IMG/VR virus record: IMGVR_UViG_3300035670_000193
Location: 1 to 64,000 of that record
Direction: 5' to 3' (one strand)
Length of the DNA: 64,000 nucleotides
Source: a virus
The notes under the pieces are model-generated. The model saw only the letters and a list, made by a program, of their open reading frames with translations. It did no database searches and was not told the origin of the DNA. Both the position numbers and the translations under genes were made by a program. Below, in pieces: positions 1 through 8,759 of the stretch; the stretch's first letter is position 1, and every line of letters starts with the position of its first letter.

Positions 1-1
1 T

Positions 2-205
2 CCAACAAAAGAAGAGGTTTTAGCTGAAGTTGCTCGCCTCCAAGCAGAATATGATGCTTTAGAATATAAGAGACAAAGAGCAGAAAATTATCCAAATATT
101 AAGGACCAGCTGGATATGTTATATTGGGATAAAGTCAACGGAACGAACAATTGGGAAACTGCAATCAACGCAATCAAAACTCAGTTTCCTAAAGCCAACA
201 CATAA
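2..205 (+). CDS. C-terminal fragment of an unidentified phage protein
   Basis: Only the last 67 codons are in the window; the 5' end lies upstream. The visible part is charged and probably helical, then carries a segment around YPNIKDQLDMLYWDKVNGTN and ends in a lysine/proline-rich tail. Similar short tails (x-YPSIxDQLDMLY-x-DKxNGT) occur in small proteins beside phage tail-fibre genes, sometimes compared with XkdW. That comparison is from memory and the function is unknown. It lies 99 bases ahead of gene 25, at the edge of the baseplate module. The reading frame is certain; the product is not. Confidence 0.7.
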   Translation, partial: PTKEEVLAEVARLQAEYDALEYKRQRAENYPNIKDQLDMLYWDKVNGTNNWETAINAIKTQFPKANT

Positions 206-304
206 TTTCAAAAATTCGAAAATTTTCGTTCCGGCCCAAGAATTTTTCCGGCGACTTCCAAGAGTCCAAAAAGCAATTTTACTTTTAAGCAGAATAAATA
301 AAGA
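206..304 (+). other. Intergenic spacer with a perfect 12-bp palindrome
   Basis: This non-coding spacer holds CGAAAATTTTCG at 217-228, a perfect palindrome within a weak AT hairpin, and then two TTCCGGC-type blocks at about 229-252. No poly-T tract follows, so it is not a convincing terminator. An AATAAATA octamer at 293-300 resembles the late-promoter motif but is too close to the gene 25 start at 305 to give a normal leader. Confidence 0.4.
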
Positions 305-697
305 ATGGCAACTTTAACAAGAATATACTCAGACATAGACCTCACTTTTACCAAACAACCAGGTAAAGGTGATATTGCTCTTAGTTACGACAACAACGCA
401 GTCATTCGTTCAGTTCGAAACTTATTACAGACTGATTTCTATGAGAGACCATTTCAACCAGAAATTGGGTCAAATTTAAACTCTTTACTGTTTGAACCAA
501 TATCATCTATCACAGCCAATGCTTTAGAAATTGAAATTCGAAACGTGTTAAATAACTTTGAACCTAGGGCACAGATTGATGAGATTGTAGTTGACCCTTT
601 ACCAGACCAAAATGCGTTCTATGTTCGTGTGACTTTCTTTATTGGTAATGCAACGCAACCAACAGCTGTCAACCTGTTACTAGAGAGAAACCGATAA
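305..697 (+). CDS. 25: Baseplate wedge subunit gp25 (GPW/gp25 family)
   Basis: This 130-residue protein matches T4 gp25 (132 aa), the baseplate wedge protein that nucleates sheath assembly at the inner baseplate. It shows the family pattern: an N-terminal strand with a DIDLTF segment, then AVIRSVRNLLQTDFYERPFQPEIGSNLNSLLFEP, shortened here as VRNLL...ERPF.PEIGSNL, and a C-terminal beta strand with FYVRVTFFI. The gene starts with ATG after an A-rich stretch with no strong Shine-Dalgarno sequence, and its stop abuts the start of gene 6, as in other T4-like phages. Synteny with gene 6 immediately downstream makes the call secure. Confidence 0.93.
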   Translation: MATLTRIYSDIDLTFTKQPGKGDIALSYDNNAVIRSVRNLLQTDFYERPFQPEIGSNLNSLLFEPISSITANALEIEIRNVLNNFEPRAQIDEIVVDPLPDQNAFYVRVTFFIGNATQPTAVNLLLERNR

Positions 698-2749
698 ATG
701 GCATCAAATACCAATATTCAACTTGCGGATTTAGATTTTGCCGATATAAAATCTAACTTTATTACCTTTTTACAAGGTCAAAATGTACTTAAAGACTACG
801 ATTATACTGGTTCAGGTCTTTCTACGTTACTTGATATTCTTGCGTACAATACACAGTACAATGCCTACTATCTCAATATGGTGGCCAATGAGATGTTCTT
901 GGATTCTGCTATTCAAAGAGAATCGGTGGTCTCTCACGCAAAATTACTAGGATATACACCACAGTCTGCCATTGCACCAACCGCCATCATCAATATGAAT
1001 GTATACAATGTGACGGCATCTTCTCTCACATTACCACAGTATACAAAATTCATTTCTGAATCAATCGATGGTGTAAACTATACTTTTCTAACAACAGATG
1101 CAATTACTGTCAATACAAATACAACAACACAAATTGCAACCTTTCAAAACGTCAACATTAAACAATCAGTTGTTGGTACAAATCAATTTACTGTAGATAT
1201 TTCTGCAAATCCAACTTTGACATTTGAAATACCAGACACAAATATCGATACTTCAACACTAACTGTCACAGTACAAGATTCTGGTGCAAATAGTTATTAT
1301 GATGTGTTTACTTTAGCAACCGACTACACAAATCTAACATCAACAAGCCAAGTTTTCTTTTTACAAGAAGGTATTCGTGGTTTTTATGAAATCTATTTTG
1401 GTGACGGAATCGTAGGGCAAACATTACAGAATGGAAATATAGTAAATGTTTCTTATCTGTCAACAAAAGGTTCTGCTGCAGAAGGCGCTAATAGTTTTAC
1501 TCTGTTGGATACAATTGGTGGTTTTTCTGTCACAGACATTACACCGGTTCTTTCTGCAACAAGAGGTAAGAATAGAGAGTCTGTTGATTCAATTAGATTT
1601 CAAGCACCAAAAGCTTACGCAACAAATTCCCGAGCTGTATCAAAGAATGACTATATTACAATCATACAACAAAACAAGTATGGTATAAGTTTAGATGCAG
1701 TTAATGTGTGGGGTGGCGAAGAAATGAATCCACCCGTTTATGGTAAAATTTATGTTTCCATCAAACCATCTGGTGGTTATAGTCTAACTGAAGAACAAAA
1801 AAATATTTTAATTAATGATGTTATCAAACCAGTTTCGGTGATGACAGTTACACCAGAAATAGTTTCACCAGAATATTTGTACTTATTGTTTACTTCAAAC
1901 GTTACATTTGACCCAAGAAAAACAAATAGAACTGCTGCACAAATACAAGACTTAATTAAAGCAGGCGTAATAACTTTCTGTCAAAATACATTGAACACTT
2001 TCAATGCGACTTTTTCTGTCGGTGATTTGATTGTTTATACTCAGGCACTTGACCGAGCAATCATTGGTATTGACTTTGATGTTACATTACAAAGAAGAAT
2101 ATTACCAGAACTAATCAATGCAAAAACTTATGCGGTTGAGTTTAATAATCCGTTAAGAAAGTTTGCAAATCAATCTGTTACTTTCCCGGTTTCATTTGGT
2201 CAGTACGATATCAATGCAAACTATTACCCACAAGTTTTCTATGAAGAGAGAAATGACCTATCAACTGGTTTAGACAGTATCATACTTATAAATGGTGGTT
2301 CAGGTTATAGTTCTGCTCCCGTTGTAACAATTTATGGTGATGGTACTGGTGCAACCGCAACAGCAGACGTTTTAAATGGTGTCATAACAGATATTCGAAT
2401 CACAAACTCAGGTAGAAATTATACTCAAGCGTTAGTTGCAATTACAGACACAACTGGTACTGGAGCTTCTGCCACCGCAACACTTAAAGATAACTATACA
2501 GGTTTGAGAACATACTATTTCCAAAACTTAATTAAGAACGTGTTAACACAAGACGCAGGATTAATTGATTATACAAAAGGTATTGTTACACTTACAGACT
2601 TCCAACCTTATACAATAAACAGTATTGATGGTTACTTTAAAGTCAATGCGTTGGCACAAGACAGAGTTGTTGCTTCCAGTTTTAATAAAATTATCACACT
2701 TGATTCAAGTGACCCAACAGCAATTACTGTAAATGTAACAACAATCTAA
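698..2749 (+). CDS. 6: Baseplate wedge subunit gp6
   Basis: This 683-residue protein is close in length to T4 gp6 (660 aa), the wedge component that dimerises to form the inner ring of the baseplate. The N-terminus has the conserved FADIKSNFITFLQ and GSGLSTLLDILAYNTQYN motifs, followed by the NEMFLDSA and SVVSHAKLLGY segments typical of gp6/J-like baseplate proteins. Residues about 525-595 contain a glycine-rich repeat (INGGSGYSSAPVVTI, then TNSGRNYTQALV) that also occurs in the 7-like protein, gp8 and the DUF4815 protein nearby; it looks like a shared small beta domain. The start codon directly follows the gene 25 stop. Confidence 0.92.
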   Translation: MASNTNIQLADLDFADIKSNFITFLQGQNVLKDYDYTGSGLSTLLDILAYNTQYNAYYLNMVANEMFLDSAIQRESVVSHAKLLGYTPQSAIAPTAIINMNVYNVTASSLTLPQYTKFISESIDGVNYTFLTTDAITVNTNTTTQIATFQNVNIKQSVVGTNQFTVDISANPTLTFEIPDTNIDTSTLTVTVQDSGANSYYDVFTLATDYTNLTSTSQVFFLQEGIRGFYEIYFGDGIVGQTLQNGNIVNVSYLSTKGSAAEGANSFTLLDTIGGFSVTDITPVLSATRGKNRESVDSIRFQAPKAYATNSRAVSKNDYITIIQQNKYGISLDAVNVWGGEEMNPPVYGKIYVSIKPSGGYSLTEEQKNILINDVIKPVSVMTVTPEIVSPEYLYLLFTSNVTFDPRKTNRTAAQIQDLIKAGVITFCQNTLNTFNATFSVGDLIVYTQALDRAIIGIDFDVTLQRRILPELINAKTYAVEFNNPLRKFANQSVTFPVSFGQYDINANYYPQVFYEERNDLSTGLDSIILINGGSGYSSAPVVTIYGDGTGATATADVLNGVITDIRITNSGRNYTQALVAITDTTGTGASATATLKDNYTGLRTYYFQNLIKNVLTQDAGLIDYTKGIVTLTDFQPYTINSIDGYFKVNALAQDRVVASSFNKIITLDSSDPTAITVNVTTI

Positions 2750-2750
2750 T

Positions 2751-5552
2751 ATGTCTTTTTCTAAAAAAACATCACTACTAATACCATCACAACTTCCCGC
2801 CTTTATTCGGGAAGACCCAAACTATTCTACTTTTGTACTATTTTTACAAGCATATTATGAGTGGATGGAACAACAAGGTGGTGCTGTATATGAATCAAAA
2901 AGGATACCAGATTACTATGACATAGACAGTACTTTAGATTCTTTCTTAGATTACTTTAAGACACAATTCTTAAATCTTTTTCCTCAAGGTAGTTTAGTTG
3001 ACGAAAGAAAATTACTTAAACATTCTAGGGAAATATTTGGTACTAAAGGTACACCAACATCTTTTCGTTTTCTTTTTAAAGTACTGTATGGTTCCGATGT
3101 AGAGGTTTTTAATACAAAAGACTTTGTATTTCGTGCATCTGATGGTAAATGGATTGTAACCAAATCAATACAGGTAAACAATATTAATGATGCGTGGAAA
3201 GGCACCAGAGGTTATAAGATTTTTGGTGAAACATCACTCGCTTATGCGGTCATTGAAAAAATAGAACAAAATGGCCAGTTTACAACATTAATTCTTTCGG
3301 ATGTTTTTAGAACTTTTGTATCTGGAGAAAACGTAAGAGTAGTTGATGACACAAATAGCACAGTTTTAATTAATGGTTCTTCAGTAACAGGTCGAATAAT
3401 TGGTTTAGTTAATTCTGTTAATATAGACCCATCATTTAGAGGTCAAAATTACAAAATTGGAGACCCTGTAGTATTTTATGGTGGTTTAGATTCTAATGTT
3501 GCAAATCCTGTTGGTGCCAATGCAGTTGTTTCTTCTATAACTGATTCAAGCTTTGTTGCTTTATTAAAACAATTTGCTGGAACAGGATATAGTTTAAACA
3601 ATACAGAAATTAGTATAACTTCCACTTTAGTGGGTTCTGGTGGTGCTGTAGCTTCTTTAACTTCTGTTGATGCCAATACTTATTTTGTTAATTGGTTGTC
3701 ATCTGATACTGTACAAGATGCAGGTTATCCAAATAGAGAAAACATAACTCTCAATTCAACATTCGAATTTCCAAACGTTGGTATTACAAACGCAAACGTG
3801 GCCCTTAGTGAAGTTTTAAGTTTTTCTAATATAACGACCTTTGGTGTAAATTCTTTTGTGATTGTTGTTCCTGGAACCGGTTACACTCCAGAAAGCACAT
3901 CTGTAGATATTATTGGACAATACGTTGTTGCTGACAATGCAAAAACAAATTTTGCAAGTTCTGGAATGTTGTCACCTATTCTGATATCAGAAGGTGGAAT
4001 AAACTATGTCATAGGTGAAACTATTATATTCACTGGTGGTTCAGGATTTGGTGCTTTTGCAAACGTGACCAATGTCGATGGACTAGGAGGCATAACTTCT
4101 GTTGAATATGTGCCTGACCCAGCTGGAGAATTAATTTTACCTTTAGGTGGTATGGGTTATAGATTAGATGGATTACCAGAACTTTCTGTAAATACTGTTG
4201 CCGGAGCAAATGCTGTATTGTATATTCCAGGTTTAGTTGGTGACGATGCAACAGCAACACCAGCACTTACACCTTCTGGTCAAATTATTTCGATAGAATT
4301 TTCTGAAAAAGGTCGAAATTATGTTCAAAAACCAGGAGTTTCTTTTAGGGTATTAGATTTATTAGCTTATAATAATAATCCAATTAATTCAGTACAACCT
4401 GGTGACAGACTCATACAAACAACAACAGACACACCATCAGGAAATATTAATTTCTTTGCAAATGTTGATAGTTTGTCTGTTTATACTTCCAATTCAGACC
4501 CATTCTATACAACTTATAGTATCAGACTGTTTAATTATTCAAGTGATATTATTAACACAAGTGCTAATTTAATTGTTGTGCGTGATGGAGAATTAATAGG
4601 TTCAAATCTCAGAGTTAACACAGCCAATTCTGGTCTTTATACTTCTGGTAAATTAATTTATGGTAATGGGCTCGCTAGAGGTACTGTAAATCTTTCACAA
4701 GGATTACAGTATGGAAATGGTATATTTTTGAACTCGGATGGTCAACCATCAGGTTCTTCAATTCTACAAGATGAAGACTACAATGAGTTTACTTATTTCT
4801 TAAAAGTAGACCAGGCACTCAAAGAATATAAAGACACAGCTTTAAGTTTCTTACATCCTTCAGGTATACGATATAAGACATTTAACAAATTAGATGATAA
4901 GGTGAGTTTCAATCTAGGTTCTTCAAGCCAAACAATACCATTCTCTAAATTGAGTTCTTTATTGGGTGTTTTCACATACTCAGCAAACATTGCAAATACA
5001 AATTACTCAAATACAATTATATTTACTGGATTATCCGGAGTAAATATTGCCAATGTTGTTTTGGCAAATTCTTTCTTAACTTTCTATACCACTTATGGAG
5101 AACCTTTCACATCAAGGGTGGTTGGTTCAGAAGGTAATAACACAATTATATTGGAAGATAATTGGATTACCTCAGTTCCAAATGTTGCATTTGGTTTCTC
5201 TGTTGGTAATACAAACTCTATAAATATCATAGAGACAACAAATGCGTGGAGCATTGCTACTGGTAATATATACACTTATTTGAGTGATTTTGTTAATATT
5301 AATGATGATATTACTTTTAATGGAAATACTTCTAATGTCACTCAAATCACTCAGCAATCTAGATTTCCAACGATTAATTTACACAATATCGTACTAGCAA
5401 ATTCTAATGGATACATAACATTAACAAGAAATGTTGTAACAAATAATGTTTGGGTTGCTGGTAATGTTTCAATTGCAGAATTGGTACAAATTCAGACAGA
5501 GGCTGGTGACACTCTCACAACTGAACTGTCAGACATACTCATACTAGGATAA
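2751..5552 (+). CDS. 7: Baseplate wedge protein, probable gp7 equivalent
   Basis: This 933-residue virion protein lies between gene 6 and gene 8, the position of T4 gene 7 (1,032 aa). The N-terminus reads SQLPAFIREDPNYSTFVLFLQAYYEW in essence (FIRED, LQAYYEWME), followed by a helical part with FGTKGTPTSFRFLFKVLYG. This head domain is common to baseplate proteins of cyanophage-type T4 relatives. The rest is beta-rich, with repeated GxGYxxxxxxV units (near residues 280, 380, 425 and 470) like those in gp6 and gp8. The gp7 name rests on synteny, length and the N-terminal motif, not on clear similarity to T4 gp7. It starts one base after gene 6. Confidence 0.72.
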   Translation: MSFSKKTSLLIPSQLPAFIREDPNYSTFVLFLQAYYEWMEQQGGAVYESKRIPDYYDIDSTLDSFLDYFKTQFLNLFPQGSLVDERKLLKHSREIFGTKGTPTSFRFLFKVLYGSDVEVFNTKDFVFRASDGKWIVTKSIQVNNINDAWKGTRGYKIFGETSLAYAVIEKIEQNGQFTTLILSDVFRTFVSGENVRVVDDTNSTVLINGSSVTGRIIGLVNSVNIDPSFRGQNYKIGDPVVFYGGLDSNVANPVGANAVVSSITDSSFVALLKQFAGTGYSLNNTEISITSTLVGSGGAVASLTSVDANTYFVNWLSSDTVQDAGYPNRENITLNSTFEFPNVGITNANVALSEVLSFSNITTFGVNSFVIVVPGTGYTPESTSVDIIGQYVVADNAKTNFASSGMLSPILISEGGINYVIGETIIFTGGSGFGAFANVTNVDGLGGITSVEYVPDPAGELILPLGGMGYRLDGLPELSVNTVAGANAVLYIPGLVGDDATATPALTPSGQIISIEFSEKGRNYVQKPGVSFRVLDLLAYNNNPINSVQPGDRLIQTTTDTPSGNINFFANVDSLSVYTSNSDPFYTTYSIRLFNYSSDIINTSANLIVVRDGELIGSNLRVNTANSGLYTSGKLIYGNGLARGTVNLSQGLQYGNGIFLNSDGQPSGSSILQDEDYNEFTYFLKVDQALKEYKDTALSFLHPSGIRYKTFNKLDDKVSFNLGSSSQTIPFSKLSSLLGVFTYSANIANTNYSNTIIFTGLSGVNIANVVLANSFLTFYTTYGEPFTSRVVGSEGNNTIILEDNWITSVPNVAFGFSVGNTNSINIIETTNAWSIATGNIYTYLSDFVNINDDITFNGNTSNVTQITQQSRFPTINLHNIVLANSNGYITLTRNVVTNNVWVAGNVSIAELVQIQTEAGDTLTTELSDILILG

Positions 5553-5554
5553 AA

Positions 5555-7366
5555 ATGGCACTCATAAAAATATCACAATTACCTCAGTCAGCAAATTTAA
5601 ATCCAAATCCTTTTGATTCGTATTTTGTTACTGTTGACTCTGATTCTCTCACAACAACCAAAATTAGTGCAAAAGCGGTTGGTGATACTCTTTATGCGAA
5701 CAATCAACTTTATGTTGGTTCTGGTGGTGTTGCACTCACAAACGTCATTGCACAATTTACTGGTTCAGATGCACTATACTTACAAACATCAGTACAAAAC
5801 TTAGATGCAAATGGTTCTTCGGACTATGTTATTACTGCCGATGACGGTACAAATGAAAGTTACTATGTTGATTTAGGATATAATAACTCTGCCTTTAGTG
5901 ACCCCGATTATTCCGCCATGTCTGCTCACGATGCATATTTGTTTGTAAAGGGTGAAGTTGATGATAGTTTTGGTGGAAATTTAGTCGTGGGTACTTCGGC
6001 ACGTGGAGCTAATGTTGTGTTCATTGCTGGTGGCACACTCAGTTCAAACATTGTTGGAAGATTTCACACAAATTCAATTACATTTTTAAGAGATTTATAC
6101 ATCAATGGTGCTAATGTAATTACAAGTGGACTATATCAATTTGCTGACGGCACACAACAACAAACAGCTGCCATTAAGAGTGACTACATCACATCAGGTT
6201 TTAGTGTTGCCAACTCTGCATACACCGCAGCAAACAATGGTTTGTTATTGGCAAACTCAGCATACAACTATGCCAATGTGAGTGTTTCGTACATCAATTC
6301 AATTAACGTTTTACAAAACACCAACATAGAATCAGTTAATACATTTACACAATCATCATACGATTCTGCAAATTCAGGATTAATTTTAGCTGATGCTGCT
6401 TTTGCGAAAGCCAATGCTGCATTGGCCAATACAACAGGAATATTTGATGGTGATTTAACAATTACTGGAAACACTAACGCACAGGCAGTTAACACGGCGA
6501 ATATATTTGTTGCTGGTACAACAACACTTATTGGTGATGTATTAATGAATGCAAACACCTATATGACTGGTGCTGTAACTGTCAATAGCACTATGGTTCT
6601 TGCAAATACCACCTTTAGTGCATCGGAAGCTGCCTTTAGCATCACGGCCGCAGGAAGTTCACAAACTCCAACACAGGCCGGTACATTGATGCAATTGACC
6701 AGTAAAGCAGATACACCTGCTAGAGTGTTGATTGATTCTTTTGGTACTTCAAATACAGCATATCCTATCATTGCTGGTAGAAATGCCAGAGGTACAGTAA
6801 ATGCCCCAACAGCAACACAGAACAATGATATTCTGTTGCGTATTGCTGGTAACTCTTATGGTGATACAGGATATGCACCATTCGGCGATGCAAGAATCGA
6901 TTTTGTTGCTAGTGAAAATCATACAGATACCGCTCGTGGTTCCAGAATAAGATTTTGGAATACACCAAATGGTTCAAATGTTGTAAATGAAATTGCTTCA
7001 TTTAATGCCGATTCTGTTTATTTTACTGGTACCGTGGCACCAGAAAAAGGTTTCATTTATACACCAAATATTGAAAGTGCAATAGTAACAACAGTCAATT
7101 TAGATTTTGCTAGAGATTCTCTGCGAAAGTTTACTATAAACGATAATCTTACTATTACTTTAAGTAATTTTGTATATGGTAAAGTAATTGAAGTTTGGAT
7201 TGTTAACTCAGCGGCACAAAATAAAACAGTTACTCACGGATGTTTTGCTAACAATTCAACAGAACATTCGACAACATTTACGATTGTATCGCAATCATGT
7301 GCATATTTGAGATATTTTAGTATTGATGGTGACTTAGCTAATACCTTCGTTTCTATAACAGCATAA
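5555..7366 (+). CDS. Virion structural / tail-fibre-like protein
   Basis: This 603-residue protein sits between the gp7-like gene and gene 8. The N-terminus (MALIKISQLPQSANLNP, then DSYFVTVD) is a typical small attachment domain of phage fibre proteins. The middle has heptad-like alanine/asparagine repeats (ANSAYTAANNGLLLANSAYNYAN pattern, residues about 210-290), which suggest a trimeric stalk, and the C-terminal third is beta-rich. No enzymatic motif is visible. It is probably a baseplate-attached fibre or spike component. Such a gene between 7 and 8 is absent from T4 but usual in marine relatives. The exact role is unknown. Confidence 0.65.
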   Translation: MALIKISQLPQSANLNPNPFDSYFVTVDSDSLTTTKISAKAVGDTLYANNQLYVGSGGVALTNVIAQFTGSDALYLQTSVQNLDANGSSDYVITADDGTNESYYVDLGYNNSAFSDPDYSAMSAHDAYLFVKGEVDDSFGGNLVVGTSARGANVVFIAGGTLSSNIVGRFHTNSITFLRDLYINGANVITSGLYQFADGTQQQTAAIKSDYITSGFSVANSAYTAANNGLLLANSAYNYANVSVSYINSINVLQNTNIESVNTFTQSSYDSANSGLILADAAFAKANAALANTTGIFDGDLTITGNTNAQAVNTANIFVAGTTTLIGDVLMNANTYMTGAVTVNSTMVLANTTFSASEAAFSITAAGSSQTPTQAGTLMQLTSKADTPARVLIDSFGTSNTAYPIIAGRNARGTVNAPTATQNNDILLRIAGNSYGDTGYAPFGDARIDFVASENHTDTARGSRIRFWNTPNGSNVVNEIASFNADSVYFTGTVAPEKGFIYTPNIESAIVTTVNLDFARDSLRKFTINDNLTITLSNFVYGKVIEVWIVNSAAQNKTVTHGCFANNSTEHSTTFTIVSQSCAYLRYFSIDGDLANTFVSITA

Positions 7367-7376
7367 TAAATAAAAC

Positions 7377-8750
7377 ATGGCAAATACAGTAAACGGATTA
7401 TTAACATACGAAGGTGCAACGGCAATTATTGGTACGTTGTATCTCTCAAATGCTCCAACACAATCAACAAACGCACTATCTAGAATCTATACAGTTCTAG
7501 GCAAAGTTGATTCTTGGCCAGATGACAATGCACCTCCTATGCCAGGTGAAACAGCCTATGACTTTAAAGTTGTTTCGAAAAACTTTTTTGCTGGTAAAAA
7601 AATTACCGCTTCTTCCATTTCTCCAGTTATACCACGTTTTGACTGGACTTCAGGATTCATCTACTCACAGTACACAGATTATGATACCATCATAACATAT
7701 GATGCAGATGGTATAATGAACAATCCATTCTATGTTAGAAATCGATATGACCAAATTTTCAAATGTCTTTGGAACAATAATGGTTCACCATCGACTGTAG
7801 AACCTGTTGTACAACCTGGTTCTACAAATGTCACACAAGCAATGATAATGGAAGATGGTTACAAATGGATATATCTTACAACGATTGACAAAGGACTGAA
7901 AAAGACATTCTTTGATAACAATTGGATGCCAATAACATACGATAGAACTCCACCAAATACTTTAGGTGGTGCAAAGTTTGGTTCAATTGATGCAATTAAT
8001 ATCACTAATGCTGGTAATGATTACATAACAGGAATTTCAACGACAACTATTACAGTTAATGGTGACGGTGTAGGTGCAGCTGCATATGCCAACGTTATGC
8101 ACGGTGAAATTCAGGACATTATTGTTACTAGCGCAGGCAACAACTATACGTTTGCAACAGTAACAATACAATCAACTACAGCCAATGGTTCTGGTGCGAC
8201 TGCAAATGCAGTAGTATCACCAATTGGTGGCCACGGATACGACATTGTTTCAGAGTTAGGTTGTAATCACGTAATGATTACTTCTGAGTTTAATGGTAGT
8301 GAAAGTTCATCTGTCAATTCAACTTATTTAAGTCAGATACCATTACCAACAGACGTTTCTTTTAGACAGGTAGGTTTGATATTGAATCCTCTTTTATCAA
8401 ACGGTCAGGAAGCAACAGATTTGGTGTACAATATGTCAGATATTTTGACAACATCATCTGGTGTTGGCGAATTTGTATCAGGAGAAAGAGTTGAACAGAC
8501 TGATTTTTCTGCAATTTTAGTATCACATGATACAACAAACAATATTATTTCGTTAATAAATACAGAAGGCACTTACACTCTTGGTGCTCCTATCGTAGGT
8601 GCAAATTCTGGTGTGTCAAGAGTTATTTTAACATATACACCAACAGTCGTAAATTTAGCTTCTGGATATTTAATGTACTATGAGAATAGGATACCTGTTG
8701 AAAGGTCTCCTTCAGGAAATGAACAGACACGAATAGTCTTACAATTTTAA
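7377..8750 (+). CDS. 8: Baseplate wedge subunit gp8
   Basis: This 457-residue protein matches the gp8 family; T4 gp8 is 334 aa, so this version is longer. Diagnostic segments include VVSKNFFAGKKI, IPRFDWTSG, the NPFYVRNRYDQIFKCLWNN block and EDGYKWIYLTTI, all in the N-terminal half. Residues about 210-285 carry the ITNAGNDY and TSAGNNYTFATV repeats, a small glycine-rich beta insertion shared with gp6 and the 7-like protein that explains the extra length. Gp8 joins gp7, gp10 and gp6/gp53 in the wedge. An AATAAATA octamer overlaps the upstream stop but lies too near the ATG to be a standard late promoter. Confidence 0.9.
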   Translation: MANTVNGLLTYEGATAIIGTLYLSNAPTQSTNALSRIYTVLGKVDSWPDDNAPPMPGETAYDFKVVSKNFFAGKKITASSISPVIPRFDWTSGFIYSQYTDYDTIITYDADGIMNNPFYVRNRYDQIFKCLWNNNGSPSTVEPVVQPGSTNVTQAMIMEDGYKWIYLTTIDKGLKKTFFDNNWMPITYDRTPPNTLGGAKFGSIDAINITNAGNDYITGISTTTITVNGDGVGAAAYANVMHGEIQDIIVTSAGNNYTFATVTIQSTTANGSGATANAVVSPIGGHGYDIVSELGCNHVMITSEFNGSESSSVNSTYLSQIPLPTDVSFRQVGLILNPLLSNGQEATDLVYNMSDILTTSSGVGEFVSGERVEQTDFSAILVSHDTTNNIISLINTEGTYTLGAPIVGANSGVSRVILTYTPTVVNLASGYLMYYENRIPVERSPSGNEQTRIVLQF

Positions 8751-8759
8751 GGTAAAAAA

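Noticed and set aside
217-228. Palindrome CGAAAATTTTCG as an intrinsic terminator
   Set aside because: Too AT-rich to form a stable stem and not followed by a T-run.
293-300. AATAAATA before gene 25 (also 7365-7372 before gene 8 and 25749-25756 before the S74 tip) as late promoters
   Set aside because: They end only four bases before the ATG, so the transcript would start in or after the start codon. They are more likely AT-rich translation-initiation context.
6268-6825. Minus-strand open frames inside the fibre genes (also at 16451-16819 and 24107-24355)
   Set aside because: They are antisense shadows of N/A/T-rich fibre genes, without ribosome sites or sensible neighbours.
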